From Streptomyces barkulensis (GTDB taxonomy: Bacteria > Actinomycetota > Actinomycetes > Streptomycetales > Streptomycetaceae): a DNA stretch of 64,000 nucleotides. The position numbers and the translations under genes are program-made. The notes below the pieces were generated by a model, which made no database searches, was not told the origin of the DNA, and worked only from the letters and a program-made list of their open reading frames with translations. This document shows, piece by piece, positions 23,147 through 32,226 of the stretch. How positions within the stretch are numbered: position 1 is the first letter of the stretch; each line of letters opens with the position of its first letter. The stretch spans positions 268,784 to 332,783 of the forward strand of contig NZ_PGSG01000119.1 in NCBI RefSeq assembly GCF_002843305.1. Reading direction: 5' to 3'.

Positions 23147-26089
23147 TCACCGCCCCGGCCGCTCCTCCCGCCGTCCCTCCTCGGGCGGCCCGTCCAGCGC
23201 CTCGGCCAGCACCTCCGCCAGGTGGCGGGCGCGGTACCCGCCGAGCTGGGCGAGCTGGGTGCGGCAGGAGTAGCCGTCGGCCAGCAGCTCCGTACCCGGC
23301 GCGGCCCCGCGCACCGCCGGCAGCAGCTTCTCCTCCGCGCAGGCGGCCGAGACCTCGAAGTGCCCTTCCTCGAAGCCGAAGTTGCCCGCCAGCCCGCAGC
23401 AGCCGTCGCTGAGCCCGCCGGTCAGTCCGGCCCTCTCCCGCAGCCGCCGCTCCGCCGCGTCGCCCAGCACGGCGTGCTGGTGGCAGTGGGTCTGGCCGGC
23501 CACCGGACGGCCGATCCGCGGCGGGGCCCAGCCGGGGGCGTACTCCTCCAGGGCCTGGGCGAAGGTGCGCACCAGGGCCGCCAGCCGCTTGGCGCGCGGG
23601 TCGTCCGGCAGCAGTTCGGGGGCGTCGGTGCGCAGCGCCGCCGCGCACGGCGGCTCCAGCACAACCACCGGGACCCCCGCCTCCAGTACGGGCTCCAGCC
23701 GGTCCAGGGTGCGGCGCAGCACCCGGCGGGCGCCGTCGAGCTGTCCGGTGGAGATCCAGGTCAGGCCGCAGCAGACCCGGTCCGCGCCCGGCGGCGGGAC
23801 CACCTCCAGCCCGGCCGCCTCCAGCACCCGTACGGCGGCGGTGCCCGCCTCGGGGGAGAGGTGGTTGGTGAAGGTGTCCGGCCACAGCACGACCCGCTTG
23901 CCACCGGGCGTGGCGCGCACCGGGCGCTTCCGGCGGTACGCGCGCCACCGGCGCGTGAAGGGGGCGCGCGGCAGCGGCGGGATCTCCCGCTCCGGGGCGA
24001 TCCCGCCCAGCCGCTTGGCCAGGGCCGCCGCCGGGGTGCGGGCCAGAACGTTCAGCAGCGGCGCGCTGCGGGTGGCCGCCACCGCCCGCAGCCACAGCGG
24101 CAGCAGCCCCATCGAGTAGTGGGCCATCGGACGGCGGCGGCCCGCGTAGTGGTGGTGCAGGAACTCCGCCTTGTAGGTGGCCATGTCCACCCCCACCGGG
24201 CAGTCGCTGCGGCAGCCCTTGCACGACAGGCACAGGTCCAGCGCCTCGCGGACCTCCTCCGATCGCCAGCCGTCGGTGACCACCTCGCCCGCGAGCATCT
24301 CGTGCAGCAGCCGCGCCCGGCCGCGCGTGGAGTGCCTCTCCTCCCCCGTCGCCCGGTAGGAGGGGCACATCACGCCCGGACTCCCGGCCGGGTTGCGGCA
24401 CTTGGCCACCCCCACGCAGCGCCGTACCGCCGCCGAGAAGTCGCCACCGTCCTCCGGATAGCCGTAGACGACCGGGAGGGGCTCGCGCGGCAGCGGCGCG
24501 AACCGCAGGTTCTCGTCCAGGCGGTGGGGGCGCACCAGCATCCCGGGGTTGAGGCCCCCGTCGGGATCCCACAGGTCCTTGAAGCGGCCGAACAGCTCCA
24601 CCGTCTCCCGCCCGTACATGCGCGGCAGCAGCTCGGCGCGCGCCTGCCCGTCGCCGTGCTCGCCCGACAGCGAGCCGCCGTGCGCGACCACCAGGTCGGC
24701 CAGGTCGCCGGAGAAGCGGCGGAAGCGGGCGATGCCCTCTTCGCCGATCAGGTCGAAGTCGATGCGCACATGGATGCAGCCGTCGCCGAAGTGCCCGTAC
24801 GGCAGCCCGCGCAGCCCGTGTTCGGCCAGCAGCGCGCGGAAGTCCCGCAGATACGCGCCCAGCCGGGCGGGCGGGACCGCGCAGTCCTCCCAGCCTGGCC
24901 ACGCCTCGCTGCCGTCGGGCATCCGGGTGGCGGTGCCCGAGGCGTCCTCCCGCACCCGCCACAGGGCGCGCTGCCCGGCCGGGTCGGCGACCAGGGCGTG
25001 GTCGGCCGCGTCCCCGGCCGCCGCCCGGCACAGCCGCTCGGCCGCCGCCCGCGCCCCGTCCGCGTCCGCGCCGCCGACCTCGACGAACAGCCACGCCCCA
25101 CCCCGGGGCAGCATCGCCCGCTCGGTCTCGGGCACCAGATCGCTCGCCATGCCCTCCACCGTCAGCGGACGGTGCGGAAGGAGGGTGACGGCCGCCTCGG
25201 CCGCCGCGCTCTCGTCCGCGTAGCCCAGCACCGCCAGCACCCGCGCGCCGGGCCGCTCCACCAGCCCCACCGTGGCGGCCGTGACCACCCCGAGGGTGCC
25301 CTCGCTGCCGGTGAACGCCCGCGCCCAGTCCTCGCCGCGCTCGGGCAGCAGCGCGTCCAGGGCGTAGCCGGAGATACGGCGCGGCAGTTCGGGGAAGCCG
25401 GTGCGCAGCCGGGCGAGCTCCCCGCCCACCAGCGCCCGCGCCCCGGCGCGCAGCCGCTCGGGCACGCCGTCCCCGCCGGGCGCGAGCCGGGCCCGTTCGC
25501 CGCCGTAGGTGAGCACCTCCAGCTCACGGACGTTGTCGGCGGTCGTCCCCCAGGCCACCGAGTGGGAGCCGCAGGAGTTGTTGCCGATCATCCCGCCGAG
25601 CGTGCAGCGGCTGTGGGTGGAGGGGTCGGGGCCGAAGGTCAGCCCGTGGGCGCCGGCCGCGCGGCACAGGTCGTCCAGGACCACGCCCGGCTGGACGACG
25701 GCGGTACGCGACCGGGGGTCGAGTGAGAGGACCGCGTCCATGTGGCGGGTGAAGTCCAGCACCACCCCCGTGCCCGTCGCCTGTCCGGCGATGGACGTGC
25801 CCCCGCCGCGCGGCACCACCGGCACCCCCGCCTCCCGGCACACCTCCAGCGCCGCCGCCACGTCACCGGCGTCGCGCGGCGCGACCACCGCCAGCGGCAC
25901 CCGCCGGTAGTTGGACGCGTCCATCGTCACCAGCGCGCGGGAGCCCGCGTCACCGGCGACCTCCCCGCGTACGGCCGCCCGCAGCGCCCGCACCACCTCC
26001 TCCGCCCGCTCGCGCTCCTCCGCCTGCGCCGTACGCGCCGGCGCCGTGCGCGCCTGCTCCCGTGCCGCCCTCGCCGCGTCGTCACCCAT
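23147..26089 (-). CDS. FAD-linked oxidase fused to Fe-S/CCG domain (glycolate/D-lactate dehydrogenase type)
   Basis: A protein of about 980 residues. The N-terminal half is a PCMH-type FAD-binding domain (residues about 50-470: AGVPVVPRGGGTSIAGQATG, FGPDPSTHSRCTLGGMIGNN, SEGTLGVVTAATVGLVERPG). A C-terminal ferredoxin-like and CCG region follows, with clusters CVGVAKC and CLSCKGCRSDCPVGVD. Two CCG modules come after it (VCCGLTW, DGCCGLAGNFGFE). This resembles GlcD-GlcF or Dld-type 2-hydroxyacid dehydrogenases passing electrons to quinone. Start at ATG 26089 or 26104; neither has a strong ribosome-binding site. Substrate could be D-lactate, glycolate or D-2-hydroxyglutarate. Confidence 0.9.
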   Translation of the reverse strand: MGDDAARAAREQARTAPARTAQAEERERAEEVVRALRAAVRGEVAGDAGSRALVTMDASNYRRVPLAVVAPRDAGDVAAALEVCREAGVPVVPRGGGTSIAGQATGTGVVLDFTRHMDAVLSLDPRSRTAVVQPGVVLDDLCRAAGAHGLTFGPDPSTHSRCTLGGMIGNNSCGSHSVAWGTTADNVRELEVLTYGGERARLAPGGDGVPERLRAGARALVGGELARLRTGFPELPRRISGYALDALLPERGEDWARAFTGSEGTLGVVTAATVGLVERPGARVLAVLGYADESAAAEAAVTLLPHRPLTVEGMASDLVPETERAMLPRGGAWLFVEVGGADADGARAAAERLCRAAAGDAADHALVADPAGQRALWRVREDASGTATRMPDGSEAWPGWEDCAVPPARLGAYLRDFRALLAEHGLRGLPYGHFGDGCIHVRIDFDLIGEEGIARFRRFSGDLADLVVAHGGSLSGEHGDGQARAELLPRMYGRETVELFGRFKDLWDPDGGLNPGMLVRPHRLDENLRFAPLPREPLPVVYGYPEDGGDFSAAVRRCVGVAKCRNPAGSPGVMCPSYRATGEERHSTRGRARLLHEMLAGEVVTDGWRSEEVREALDLCLSCKGCRSDCPVGVDMATYKAEFLHHHYAGRRRPMAHYSMGLLPLWLRAVAATRSAPLLNVLARTPAAALAKRLGGIAPEREIPPLPRAPFTRRWRAYRRKRPVRATPGGKRVVLWPDTFTNHLSPEAGTAAVRVLEAAGLEVVPPPGADRVCCGLTWISTGQLDGARRVLRRTLDRLEPVLEAGVPVVVLEPPCAAALRTDAPELLPDDPRAKRLAALVRTFAQALEEYAPGWAPPRIGRPVAGQTHCHQHAVLGDAAERRLRERAGLTGGLSDGCCGLAGNFGFEEGHFEVSAACAEEKLLPAVRGAAPGTELLADGYSCRTQLAQLGGYRARHLAEVLAEALDGPPEEGRREERPGR

Positions 26090-26248
26090 GGCAACAGCGT
26101 GCATCCCGACCGGTCCCGTCCGCACCAGTCGTCCCCCGGTGTGTCCCGTCGCGTGTCCCACGGCGCGTCCCATCAGCGCGTCCGCGGCGCGTCTCGCGGG
26201 GTGGACGCCTCACGGAACACACGACGGACACGGACTACGCTTCACGGC

Positions 26249-27367
26249 GTGGCCGATCTCCAGATTCCCGCAGACATCAAGCCCGCCGACGGACGATTCG
26301 GTTCGGGCCCGTCCAAGGTGCGGACGGAGGCGCTGAGCGCCCTGGCCGCCACCGGTACGTCCCTGCTGGGCACCTCACACCGCCAGGCTCCGGTCAAGAA
26401 CCTCGTCGGCAGGGTGCGCGAGGGAGTGAAGGAGCTCTTCGGTCTTCCGGAGGGCTACGAGGTCGTCCTGGGCAACGGCGGCTCCACCGCCTTCTGGGAC
26501 ATCGCGACCCACGGTCTGATCGAGTCGAAGTCCCAGCACCTGTCCTTCGGCGAGTTCTCCTCGAAGTTCGCCAAGGCCGCGAAGCTCGCCCCCTGGCTGG
26601 CCGACCCGTCCGTGGTCTCCTCCGAGCCCGGCACCCACCCGCTGCCGAACGCCGAGGCGGGCGTGGACGTGTACGCCCTCACCCACAACGAGACCTCCAC
26701 CGGCGTCGCCATGCCGATCAGGCGGGTCGAGGGCGCGGACGAGGGCGCACTGGTGCTGGTGGACGCCACCTCCGGCGCGGGCGGCCTGCCGGTCGACGTC
26801 TCCGAGACGGACGTCTACTACTTCGCCCCGCAGAAGTCGTTCGCCGCGGACGGCGGCCTGTGGCTGGGCGTGTTCTCCCCGGCCGCGCTGGAGCGGGCCG
26901 AGCGGATCGCCGCGGGCGACCGGCACATCCCGGCCTTCTTCGACCTGCCCACCGCGATCGACAACTCCCGCAAGAACCAGACGTACAACACCCCGGCCGT
27001 CGCCACCCTCTTCCTGCTGGCCGACCAGCTGGAGTGGATCAACGGCCAGGGCGGTCTGGACTGGGCCGTGGCCCGCACCGCCGACTCCTCCTCACGGCTG
27101 TACGGCTGGGCGGAGAAGTCCCAGATCGCCACGCCCTTCGTGACCGACCCCGCCCAGCGCTCCCAGGTCGTCGGCACGATCGACTTCGCCGAGGGCGTGG
27201 ACGCCTCCGCGATCGCCAAGGTGCTGCGCGCCAACGGCATCGTCGACACCGAGCCGTACCGCAAGCTCGGCCGCAACCAGCTTCGCGTGGCGATGTTCCC
27301 GGCCGTCGAGCCGGCGGACGTCGAGGCCCTGACGGCCTGCGTGGACTACGTCGCCGAGCGCCTCTGA
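26249..27367 (+). CDS. serC: Phosphoserine aminotransferase
   Basis: PLP-dependent enzyme making 3-phosphoserine from 3-phosphohydroxypyruvate in serine biosynthesis. The 372-residue chain is the actinobacterial type: DGRFGSGPSKVRTEALSAL, GTSHRQAPVKNLVGRVREG, LTHNETSTGVAMPIRR, and YYFAPQKSFAADGGLW, whose Lys is the Schiff-base residue. GTG 26249 (VADLQIPADIKPADGRF) is the start. A 20-bp hairpin terminator follows. Confidence 0.95.
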   Translation: MADLQIPADIKPADGRFGSGPSKVRTEALSALAATGTSLLGTSHRQAPVKNLVGRVREGVKELFGLPEGYEVVLGNGGSTAFWDIATHGLIESKSQHLSFGEFSSKFAKAAKLAPWLADPSVVSSEPGTHPLPNAEAGVDVYALTHNETSTGVAMPIRRVEGADEGALVLVDATSGAGGLPVDVSETDVYYFAPQKSFAADGGLWLGVFSPAALERAERIAAGDRHIPAFFDLPTAIDNSRKNQTYNTPAVATLFLLADQLEWINGQGGLDWAVARTADSSSRLYGWAEKSQIATPFVTDPAQRSQVVGTIDFAEGVDASAIAKVLRANGIVDTEPYRKLGRNQLRVAMFPAVEPADVEALTACVDYVAERL

Positions 27368-27393
27368 GCCGCACGGCGGTATGTGACTCCCGG

Positions 27394-27436
27394 CCGCCGG
27401 CCGTCGGGACCGCGTCGCGGTCCCGACGGCCGGCGG
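27394..27436. terminator. Bidirectional terminator after serC
   Basis: A perfect 20-bp stem (27394-27413 with 27417-27436) and a 3-nt loop between convergent serC and the 178-residue accessory gene. Confidence 0.85.
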
Positions 27437-27488
27437 CGCCGTCTTTCCCGGCGTTCTTCAGGGCGCGTAGCAGCCGGGCCTTGCGCGG

Positions 27489-28025
27489 TCAGTCCTGCGA
27501 CCGGTGGGCCAGAAGCAGAGCGAGCGGCCCGGCGGGAAGCATGAAGCGGCCCTCCTGGACGGCGCCGAGGGCATCCCGCAGGGCGGGTCCGTCGGTGAGT
27601 TGCGTGCCGGTGGGGCGCACGATCCAGGACCGGCCGCCCAGGTGGCGGGGGTCGGTGTAGTCCGGGTGCGGCAGCGGCACCAGCGTGCGGTCGGGCAGGC
27701 GCGTGCTGCCGGGGACGTGCCAGCCGTCTGCCGAGCCGGGCGCGAGGAGGAAGGCCGCGCCCAGCGGGGTGACCAGGACCGGCCCCAGCGGTGCGCGGGC
27801 CGCTCGCAGCCGCCGCACCGTCTCGTACGCGATGCCGGTGGGCAGGCGGACCACGTCCCAGGCGAGCCCGGTCGGCGCCTCGCCCAGCGCCCCGTGTCCC
27901 CAGGCGCGCAGCACGTCCGGGACGCGGCCGGTGGGCCGCAGCCATCCCAGTTCCAGGGGGCCGAGGATCAGGTCCGGCAGGTCTGCGGCGGTGTGCGTCA
28001 GGGTCGGGGTCGGGGTCGGGTTCAC
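27489..28025 (-). CDS. Accessory protein distantly like the Prim-Pol small protein
   Basis: A 178-residue protein, last gene of a minus-strand accessory unit behind an XRE regulator. Segments VVRLPTGIAYETVRRL, APLGPVLVTPLGAAFLLAPG and GGRSWIVRPTGTQLTDGPAL line up by eye with SVLLPTGRAFDAIEVAE, GLAVGPVTGTPDGRMLFFVQ and related parts of the Prim-Pol-like protein at 12375-13067. I therefore read it as a degenerate member of the same fold. The N-terminus has a Thr-Pro repeat. The active-site acids of primase-polymerases are not evident. Function unknown. Confidence 0.6.
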   Translation of the reverse strand: MNPTPTPTLTHTAADLPDLILGPLELGWLRPTGRVPDVLRAWGHGALGEAPTGLAWDVVRLPTGIAYETVRRLRAARAPLGPVLVTPLGAAFLLAPGSADGWHVPGSTRLPDRTLVPLPHPDYTDPRHLGGRSWIVRPTGTQLTDGPALRDALGAVQEGRFMLPAGPLALLLAHRSQD

Positions 28026-28085
28026 GGGGCGTGGTGCCTTCCGATCGGGTGGTACAGGAGTCGGTCCGGACTGGAGGGGTGGGCG

Positions 28086-28262
28086 CTACCGGCCGAGGGT
28101 GAGAGCGACCAGCGGCCACAACTGCCAGGCGGCGAAAGCGAGAAGGCCGATGACCACGGCGAGAGCGCCGGGGTTGGCCTTGACGGTCAGGTACGCGCAG
28201 CCCAGCCGGCCGGGCCGCCCGGCCCTCGCCCCGTTGTGCGTCTGGGGCGCGTCAGCGGGCAC
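28086..28262 (-). CDS. 58-residue single-pass membrane protein
   Basis: A small ORF starting at GTG 28262, which overlaps the upstream gene by 11 bp (as expected for coupled translation). It reads MPADAPQTHNGARAGRPGRL in its first 20 residues, then contains one hydrophobic helix (ALAVVIGLLAFAAWQLWPLV) and ends ALTLGR. The basic residues before the helix predict an N-in topology. Not recognised; its support is the overlap, strand and membrane helix. Confidence 0.55.
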   Translation of the reverse strand: MPADAPQTHNGARAGRPGRLGCAYLTVKANPGALAVVIGLLAFAAWQLWPLVALTLGR

Positions 28263-28686
28263 GGTCGGCCCTCCCGGCCGGCAGCAGGCGCGGCCGGTGG
28301 CGACGGCCGCAGGGAGGTCGGCCGTTGACCTCCGCCAGGTGCAGGAACCGCACCGGGCGGGCCTGCCAGGTCAGGTGCTGGATGCCCGGGTAGAGAGTCA
28401 GCGAGCAGGGCTCGCCCCGGCGCAGCCGGGCGCACGCCCGCGCCGAGCCGGGTCCGTCCACCCAGTGGTCCAGCACGTATCCGGCCTGGTGCGGGCCGAG
28501 CACACAGGCCACGGTGCGCGCCCCGGCCCGGATCCACCGGATCGCCGCCTCCGGGCTCAGGGCCGCGTACCCGTCCCGGCGCATGGCCGTTCCCGGCATG
28601 CCCGCAAGGGTGCTGACCGCCTCGCACCACACTCCCGCCCGAACCAGCGGGGCGGTGTGGGCGGCCTGATCGGCGGGAGCGGTCAC
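28252..28686 (-). CDS. Hypothetical accessory protein, 144 residues
   Basis: Starts at a GTG that overlaps the stop of the preceding gene (GTGA) and ends inside the next small ORF, so it is the middle of a tightly packed unit. Sequence features: SPEAAIRWIRAGARTVACVL, HQAGYVLDHWVDGPGSARAC, LYPGIQHLTWQARPVRFLHL. No catalytic motif or membrane segment is clear, and the basic C-terminus (RRHRPRLLPAGRADRAR) may bind nucleic acid. Not recognised. Confidence 0.6.
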   Translation of the reverse strand: MTAPADQAAHTAPLVRAGVWCEAVSTLAGMPGTAMRRDGYAALSPEAAIRWIRAGARTVACVLGPHQAGYVLDHWVDGPGSARACARLRRGEPCSLTLYPGIQHLTWQARPVRFLHLAEVNGRPPCGRRHRPRLLPAGRADRAR

Positions 28687-28982
28687 CGCGCCGGCTCCTC
28701 GGGGGCGAGGTGCCACAGCGGCCACCGGCAGTCGACGACCGGGGGCCGGACTCGGTCGGCCACGGTGGTGGCCCGCACCGGGCAGGTGTGCGGGACGGCG
28801 GTCGGCAACAGCTTTGGGAGGCCAGCCGGTTCAGCGACGAGTTTCTCGGCGGCCTCAGGCCGGGGCAGGGCCGTACTGATGGGCAGAGCTCGGCCGATTG
28901 TCCCCATGACGGTGGCGATGTCGGCCAGGGCGTCTGTGACGGCTGACGCGGCAGCAGGTGGTGCGGTGGGCGAGGTCTGCAC
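28683..28982 (-). CDS. Hypothetical accessory protein, 99 residues
   Basis: First gene after the XRE regulator in a minus-strand unit. A GTG at 28982 starts a protein with an Ala/Thr-rich helix (SAVTDALADIATVMGTIGRA) and a C-terminal part with two Cys and two Trp (PHTCPVRATTV, VVDCRWPLWHLAPEEP). It overlaps the next gene by GTGA. No function assigned. Confidence 0.6.
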   Translation of the reverse strand: MQTSPTAPPAAASAVTDALADIATVMGTIGRALPISTALPRPEAAEKLVAEPAGLPKLLPTAVPHTCPVRATTVADRVRPPVVDCRWPLWHLAPEEPAR

Positions 28983-29093
28983 AGGAGCCCCCGAAGAGTT
29001 TCGGTGATCGGTTCGTCACCGAAAGTAGGACCCCTGTAGCGGAGGAAGGGGCAGAATTCCTGCCCCTCGCACTCCCGTTCAGGCGGCGATCAC

Positions 29094-30332
29094 TCAGGCG
29101 GCGAGAACACCGACCTTCACCGCCAACTCGGAGGCGCGGCGACGCCGCTCGGGGGACTTCGCCTCGGTCTCCTCCAGGATGATCCGCCGGGCATAGCCGT
29201 TGTAGCGGATCGTCTCGGGCGCGTTCTCGTGAGCCTTCTCCAGGGTGGCCAGCGCGGTGTCGGGCTGGCCGTCGAGCTGGTATCCGCGGGCTTCCTCGAT
29301 GCGGTGCCGGGCTCGGCGCGGGCGGGAGGGGATACAGCGGGCGTCGGCCCGGGCGGCCTGCCTCACGCTCTCCCCGCCGGCGTGGAGTTCGACGGCGAGG
29401 GTGACTGCGTGGGCGCCCATGACGGCGCGGGAGAAGGAGGTGACGGGGTGGTAGTAACCGTCGGGCAGGCGCTGGGCGGTGCGGTCGGCCTTGTCCCACC
29501 AGCCCCACGCCGCGCCGGTGTCGCCGCGACGGGCGGCGGTGTAGCCCGCGGCGACCTGCAGGGCTCCGGCGATCGCGCGGACGTGGTCGTCCGCGTCGGG
29601 CAGTTCGGGCTCGAGGTAGCGCAGGCACTCCGTCGTGACGGCGTCGGCGCCGTCGTAGTGGCCGGAGTCGCGGTGGGCCTCGGCGGTAAGCCAGGCCACC
29701 ATGCCCAGGGCGTGGGGGTCTTCCGATTCCTGGGCGGCGACCATGCCGCGTTCGACGACCCGCCACAGCAGCGCGCTGTCGGGCTGGTAGGCCAGGAAGA
29801 ACTGGCTGAGGCTGTAGACCTCGGCGAGGATGGCCTGGGCGGTGCGCCTCTCGGATGCGGCGTCGGACTGCCGTACGGCGAGCTGGGCGTCGCGGATCAG
29901 GTCAGGTAGCAGGGAGCCGAGGACTTCGCGGTGGTTGGGGGCGGAGTGGCGGGCGGCCCAGGCTCGGTCGAGGCGGGCGCGCAGGTGCGCGGTGTCCGGG
30001 GCCTGGCGGTCGGCGCGGGTGAGGGGGAAGGCGTCGACGGCGGCGCGGACCTCGGGCAGGCGAGGGTGGCCGGGGCCGATGAAAAGAGCGGTGGGCATGG
30101 ACTGGTCCCCGGTCAGGTCGGACAGATCACGGACCCGCAGTACCTCGGCGATCCGCAGGATCATCGACAGCGGAGGGGTTTGGATCTCCCCACGCTCGAC
30201 CTGTTTGAGCCAGCTCGGGGAGCGGCCCAGCAGGCCGGCCAGGACGGGCCGGCTCATGCCCCGGCGGGTCCGCAGGATGCGCAGACGCTCTCCGAACGCG
30301 ATGGGTTCCGGGGCAACATCGGCGATGGACAT
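29094..30332 (-). CDS. XRE-type helix-turn-helix regulator with TPR-like domain
   Basis: A 412-residue regulator. The helix-turn-helix is at residues 14-70 (RLRILRTRRGMSRPVLAGLL then GRSPSWLKQVERGEIQTPPL). The rest is a helical repeat region (HYDGADAVTTECLRYLEPEL, YTAARRGDTGAAWGWWDKAD, QPDTALATLEKAHENAPETI). ATG 30332 has GGGGGCGGAG upstream. It probably controls the four small genes that follow on the same strand after a 111-bp gap. This type of regulator in Streptomyces often accompanies small accessory or peptide genes. Confidence 0.8.
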   Translation of the reverse strand: MSIADVAPEPIAFGERLRILRTRRGMSRPVLAGLLGRSPSWLKQVERGEIQTPPLSMILRIAEVLRVRDLSDLTGDQSMPTALFIGPGHPRLPEVRAAVDAFPLTRADRQAPDTAHLRARLDRAWAARHSAPNHREVLGSLLPDLIRDAQLAVRQSDAASERRTAQAILAEVYSLSQFFLAYQPDSALLWRVVERGMVAAQESEDPHALGMVAWLTAEAHRDSGHYDGADAVTTECLRYLEPELPDADDHVRAIAGALQVAAGYTAARRGDTGAAWGWWDKADRTAQRLPDGYYHPVTSFSRAVMGAHAVTLAVELHAGGESVRQAARADARCIPSRPRRARHRIEEARGYQLDGQPDTALATLEKAHENAPETIRYNGYARRIILEETEAKSPERRRRASELAVKVGVLAA

Positions 30333-30589
30333 AACTCCGCCCCCTTCTCTGGGTAGCTCGTCGTCCACAGCGTATGGGGCGGAGCCGTATTCGTGTGGGG
30401 GGCGAAGCGGGGACCGCGGCCTGTGAGGGCTGCTGTGCGGGCTCCTGGCAGCCCACCCGCGCACAGTGGTGCCGGGGGCGACGGTGCGCTCCGGGGCCGA
30501 CCGGTCTCTGGCGAGGGCCGGGCGGAAACGGGCGGACCTCCGTGGGCCGCGCCCGTTTCCGTGCGGCCTGGCGAGGTACCCGGCGGCGC

Positions 30590-30982
30590 ATGAGCACTCC
30601 GGGCACCGGGCTGAGTCTGTTCGCCGGCGAGCGGCGCGTCTGGCTGGCCACGTACGACCGCGAGGGCGTGCCGGTGGGCACGGCCACGGCGATCGCCGTG
30701 GAGGGCGACCGCGCCTATGTGCGCGCCCACGGCCGGTCGGGTACCGCCGAGCGGCTGCGCCGCCGCCCCGAGGCGGAGATCTCCCCCGCCACCCTGGGCG
30801 GCACTCCGGCGGGCGCGCCGATGAAGGTGGACGTGCGGCGGCTGTCGGGCCGCGAGGCCCGGCACGCGGCCGGGCGCCTGGCCCGCAAGCATCCCGCGCG
30901 GGGCGTGCTGGTGCCGCTGGGCCACCGGCTGATGCTCGACCGGTCGCTGCTGTACGAGCTGCGCCCGGTGGGCGAGCGGTGA
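30590..30982 (+). CDS. PPOX-class F420/FMN-dependent oxidoreductase
   Basis: A 130-residue protein of the split beta-barrel pyridoxamine-oxidase-like (PPOX) family: VWLATYDREGVPVGTATAIA, AYVRAHGRSGTAERLRRRPE, EISPATLGGTPAGAPMKVDV. In actinobacteria the small members often bind F420 or FMN and reduce varied substrates. The ATG at 30590 begins the conserved domain; the upstream in-frame stretch is not domain-like. Divergent from the XRE regulator and not obviously part of its unit. Confidence 0.75.
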   Translation: MSTPGTGLSLFAGERRVWLATYDREGVPVGTATAIAVEGDRAYVRAHGRSGTAERLRRRPEAEISPATLGGTPAGAPMKVDVRRLSGREARHAAGRLARKHPARGVLVPLGHRLMLDRSLLYELRPVGER

Positions 30983-31064
30983 GGCCCGGCGGCGGGCACG
31001 GCATCGCTTCCGTCCGGCGCGGCGGCCGGGCGGCCGCTTTCGGGCGGGGATGCCTGACGTCGGG

Positions 31065-32123
31065 TCAGGCGCCGCCTCCGCGCCGCTTCGAGCGGCGCAG
31101 GGCGAGGAGGACGGCGGCGCCCGCGACGAGGGCGAGGACGAACCCGAGGGTGCTCCCCTCTCCCCCGCCGGCCCCGGCGGCGTCGTCCCCGGCAGCGTCC
31201 GGCTCGCGGTCGTCCGCCTCGTCACCGGTTTCGCCGCCGCCCGCCCGGTCCGGCTTCTCCTCCCGCGCGCTCTCGGGGAGCTGCTCCTCGGTCAGGGGCA
31301 TCGGCTGTACGGGGCTGCGCTCGCCCTCCGTGCCGTACAGCAGCGTGCGGCCGTCCGGTGTGAAGGTCACCGACTCGCCCTGGCGCTGCACCGGCACCGT
31401 CAGCCGCCCCAGCTCCCTCGGCCCGCCGTCCTCCCAGGCGTACATGGTCCCGCCGAAGTAGCCGCGCACCGCCAGTCTGGTGCCGTCCGGGGAGAAGGCG
31501 GCGTCGGTGGCCCACAGGCCGATGTCCGCGACGCGGGTGAAGGTGGCGGCGCCGGAGGCCGGGAGCTTGCCGGGCCCGGCGTACAGGGCGCCGCCCTCCT
31601 CGTGCTTGCTGACGATGTACACCCGCCCGGTGACGGGGTGGACGGCCAGCGACTCGGCGTCGCGCGGGCCGTCGGCGTAGCGCACGGTGTGGCGGGTGAC
31701 CTCGACGGCCTGGTCGGCCAGCTTCTCGGGCTCGGCGAAGCGGTAGATCCACACCTCGGGCCACCGGCCGCCGAAGTTGTCGCCGATGTCGCCGACGTAC
31801 ACGTCGCCGTCCGGGCCGACGGAGACGGCCTCGACGTCGCGCGGGGAGACGCCGGCCAGGGTGACGGTGGCGACCGTCTCGCCGGTGCGGCCGTCGATGG
31901 CGTAGACGTACGGCCCGTCGTCGCTGTCGTTGTGCGTCCAGTACACGCCGGGGTGGGCGCGGCTGGGCGCCAGGCCGCTGGACTCGGTGATCCGCTCGTC
32001 CTCGATCGTGAAGCCGTCGGTGGCGGGGTCGGCCGCCGCCGCTCCGGGTGCTCCGGCCGTCACCGCCGCCGACACCGCTGCCGCAACCACCGCCGCGCAC
32101 GCGGCGCGCACAAGCCTTCGCAT
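31065..32123 (-). CDS. Secreted beta-propeller-like protein with C-terminal membrane anchor
   Basis: A 352-residue exported protein. Signal peptide at residues 1-32 (RAACAAVVAAAVSAAVTAG, cleavage near GAAAADP). The extracellular domain has repeated strands of the kind found in propellers (VYAIDGRTGETVATVTL, VEAVSVGPDGDVYVGDIGDN, AAFSPDGTRLAVRGYF, VTFTPDGRTLLYGTEGE). An acidic linker follows, then one C-terminal helix (GFVLALVAGAAVLLALRRS) and a basic tail. Ligand or activity is not clear. Confidence 0.75.
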   Translation of the reverse strand: MRRLVRAACAAVVAAAVSAAVTAGAPGAAAADPATDGFTIEDERITESSGLAPSRAHPGVYWTHNDSDDGPYVYAIDGRTGETVATVTLAGVSPRDVEAVSVGPDGDVYVGDIGDNFGGRWPEVWIYRFAEPEKLADQAVEVTRHTVRYADGPRDAESLAVHPVTGRVYIVSKHEEGGALYAGPGKLPASGAATFTRVADIGLWATDAAFSPDGTRLAVRGYFGGTMYAWEDGGPRELGRLTVPVQRQGESVTFTPDGRTLLYGTEGERSPVQPMPLTEEQLPESAREEKPDRAGGGETGDEADDREPDAAGDDAAGAGGGEGSTLGFVLALVAGAAVLLALRRSKRRGGGA

Positions 32124-32226
32124 GGCCCCAAGCCTGTCACTGTCCGGGTGGAAGCCGGACGACGGGATCCACCGCCGTGGTCCGGCCGCCCCGAAGGAGC
32201 GCGGTGCCCGGCGCTACGCTGACGGG

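Noticed and set aside
22967..25726. A 919-codon plus-strand frame
   Set aside because: Antisense shadow of the FAD/Fe-S dehydrogenase, which has full catalytic and cluster motifs.
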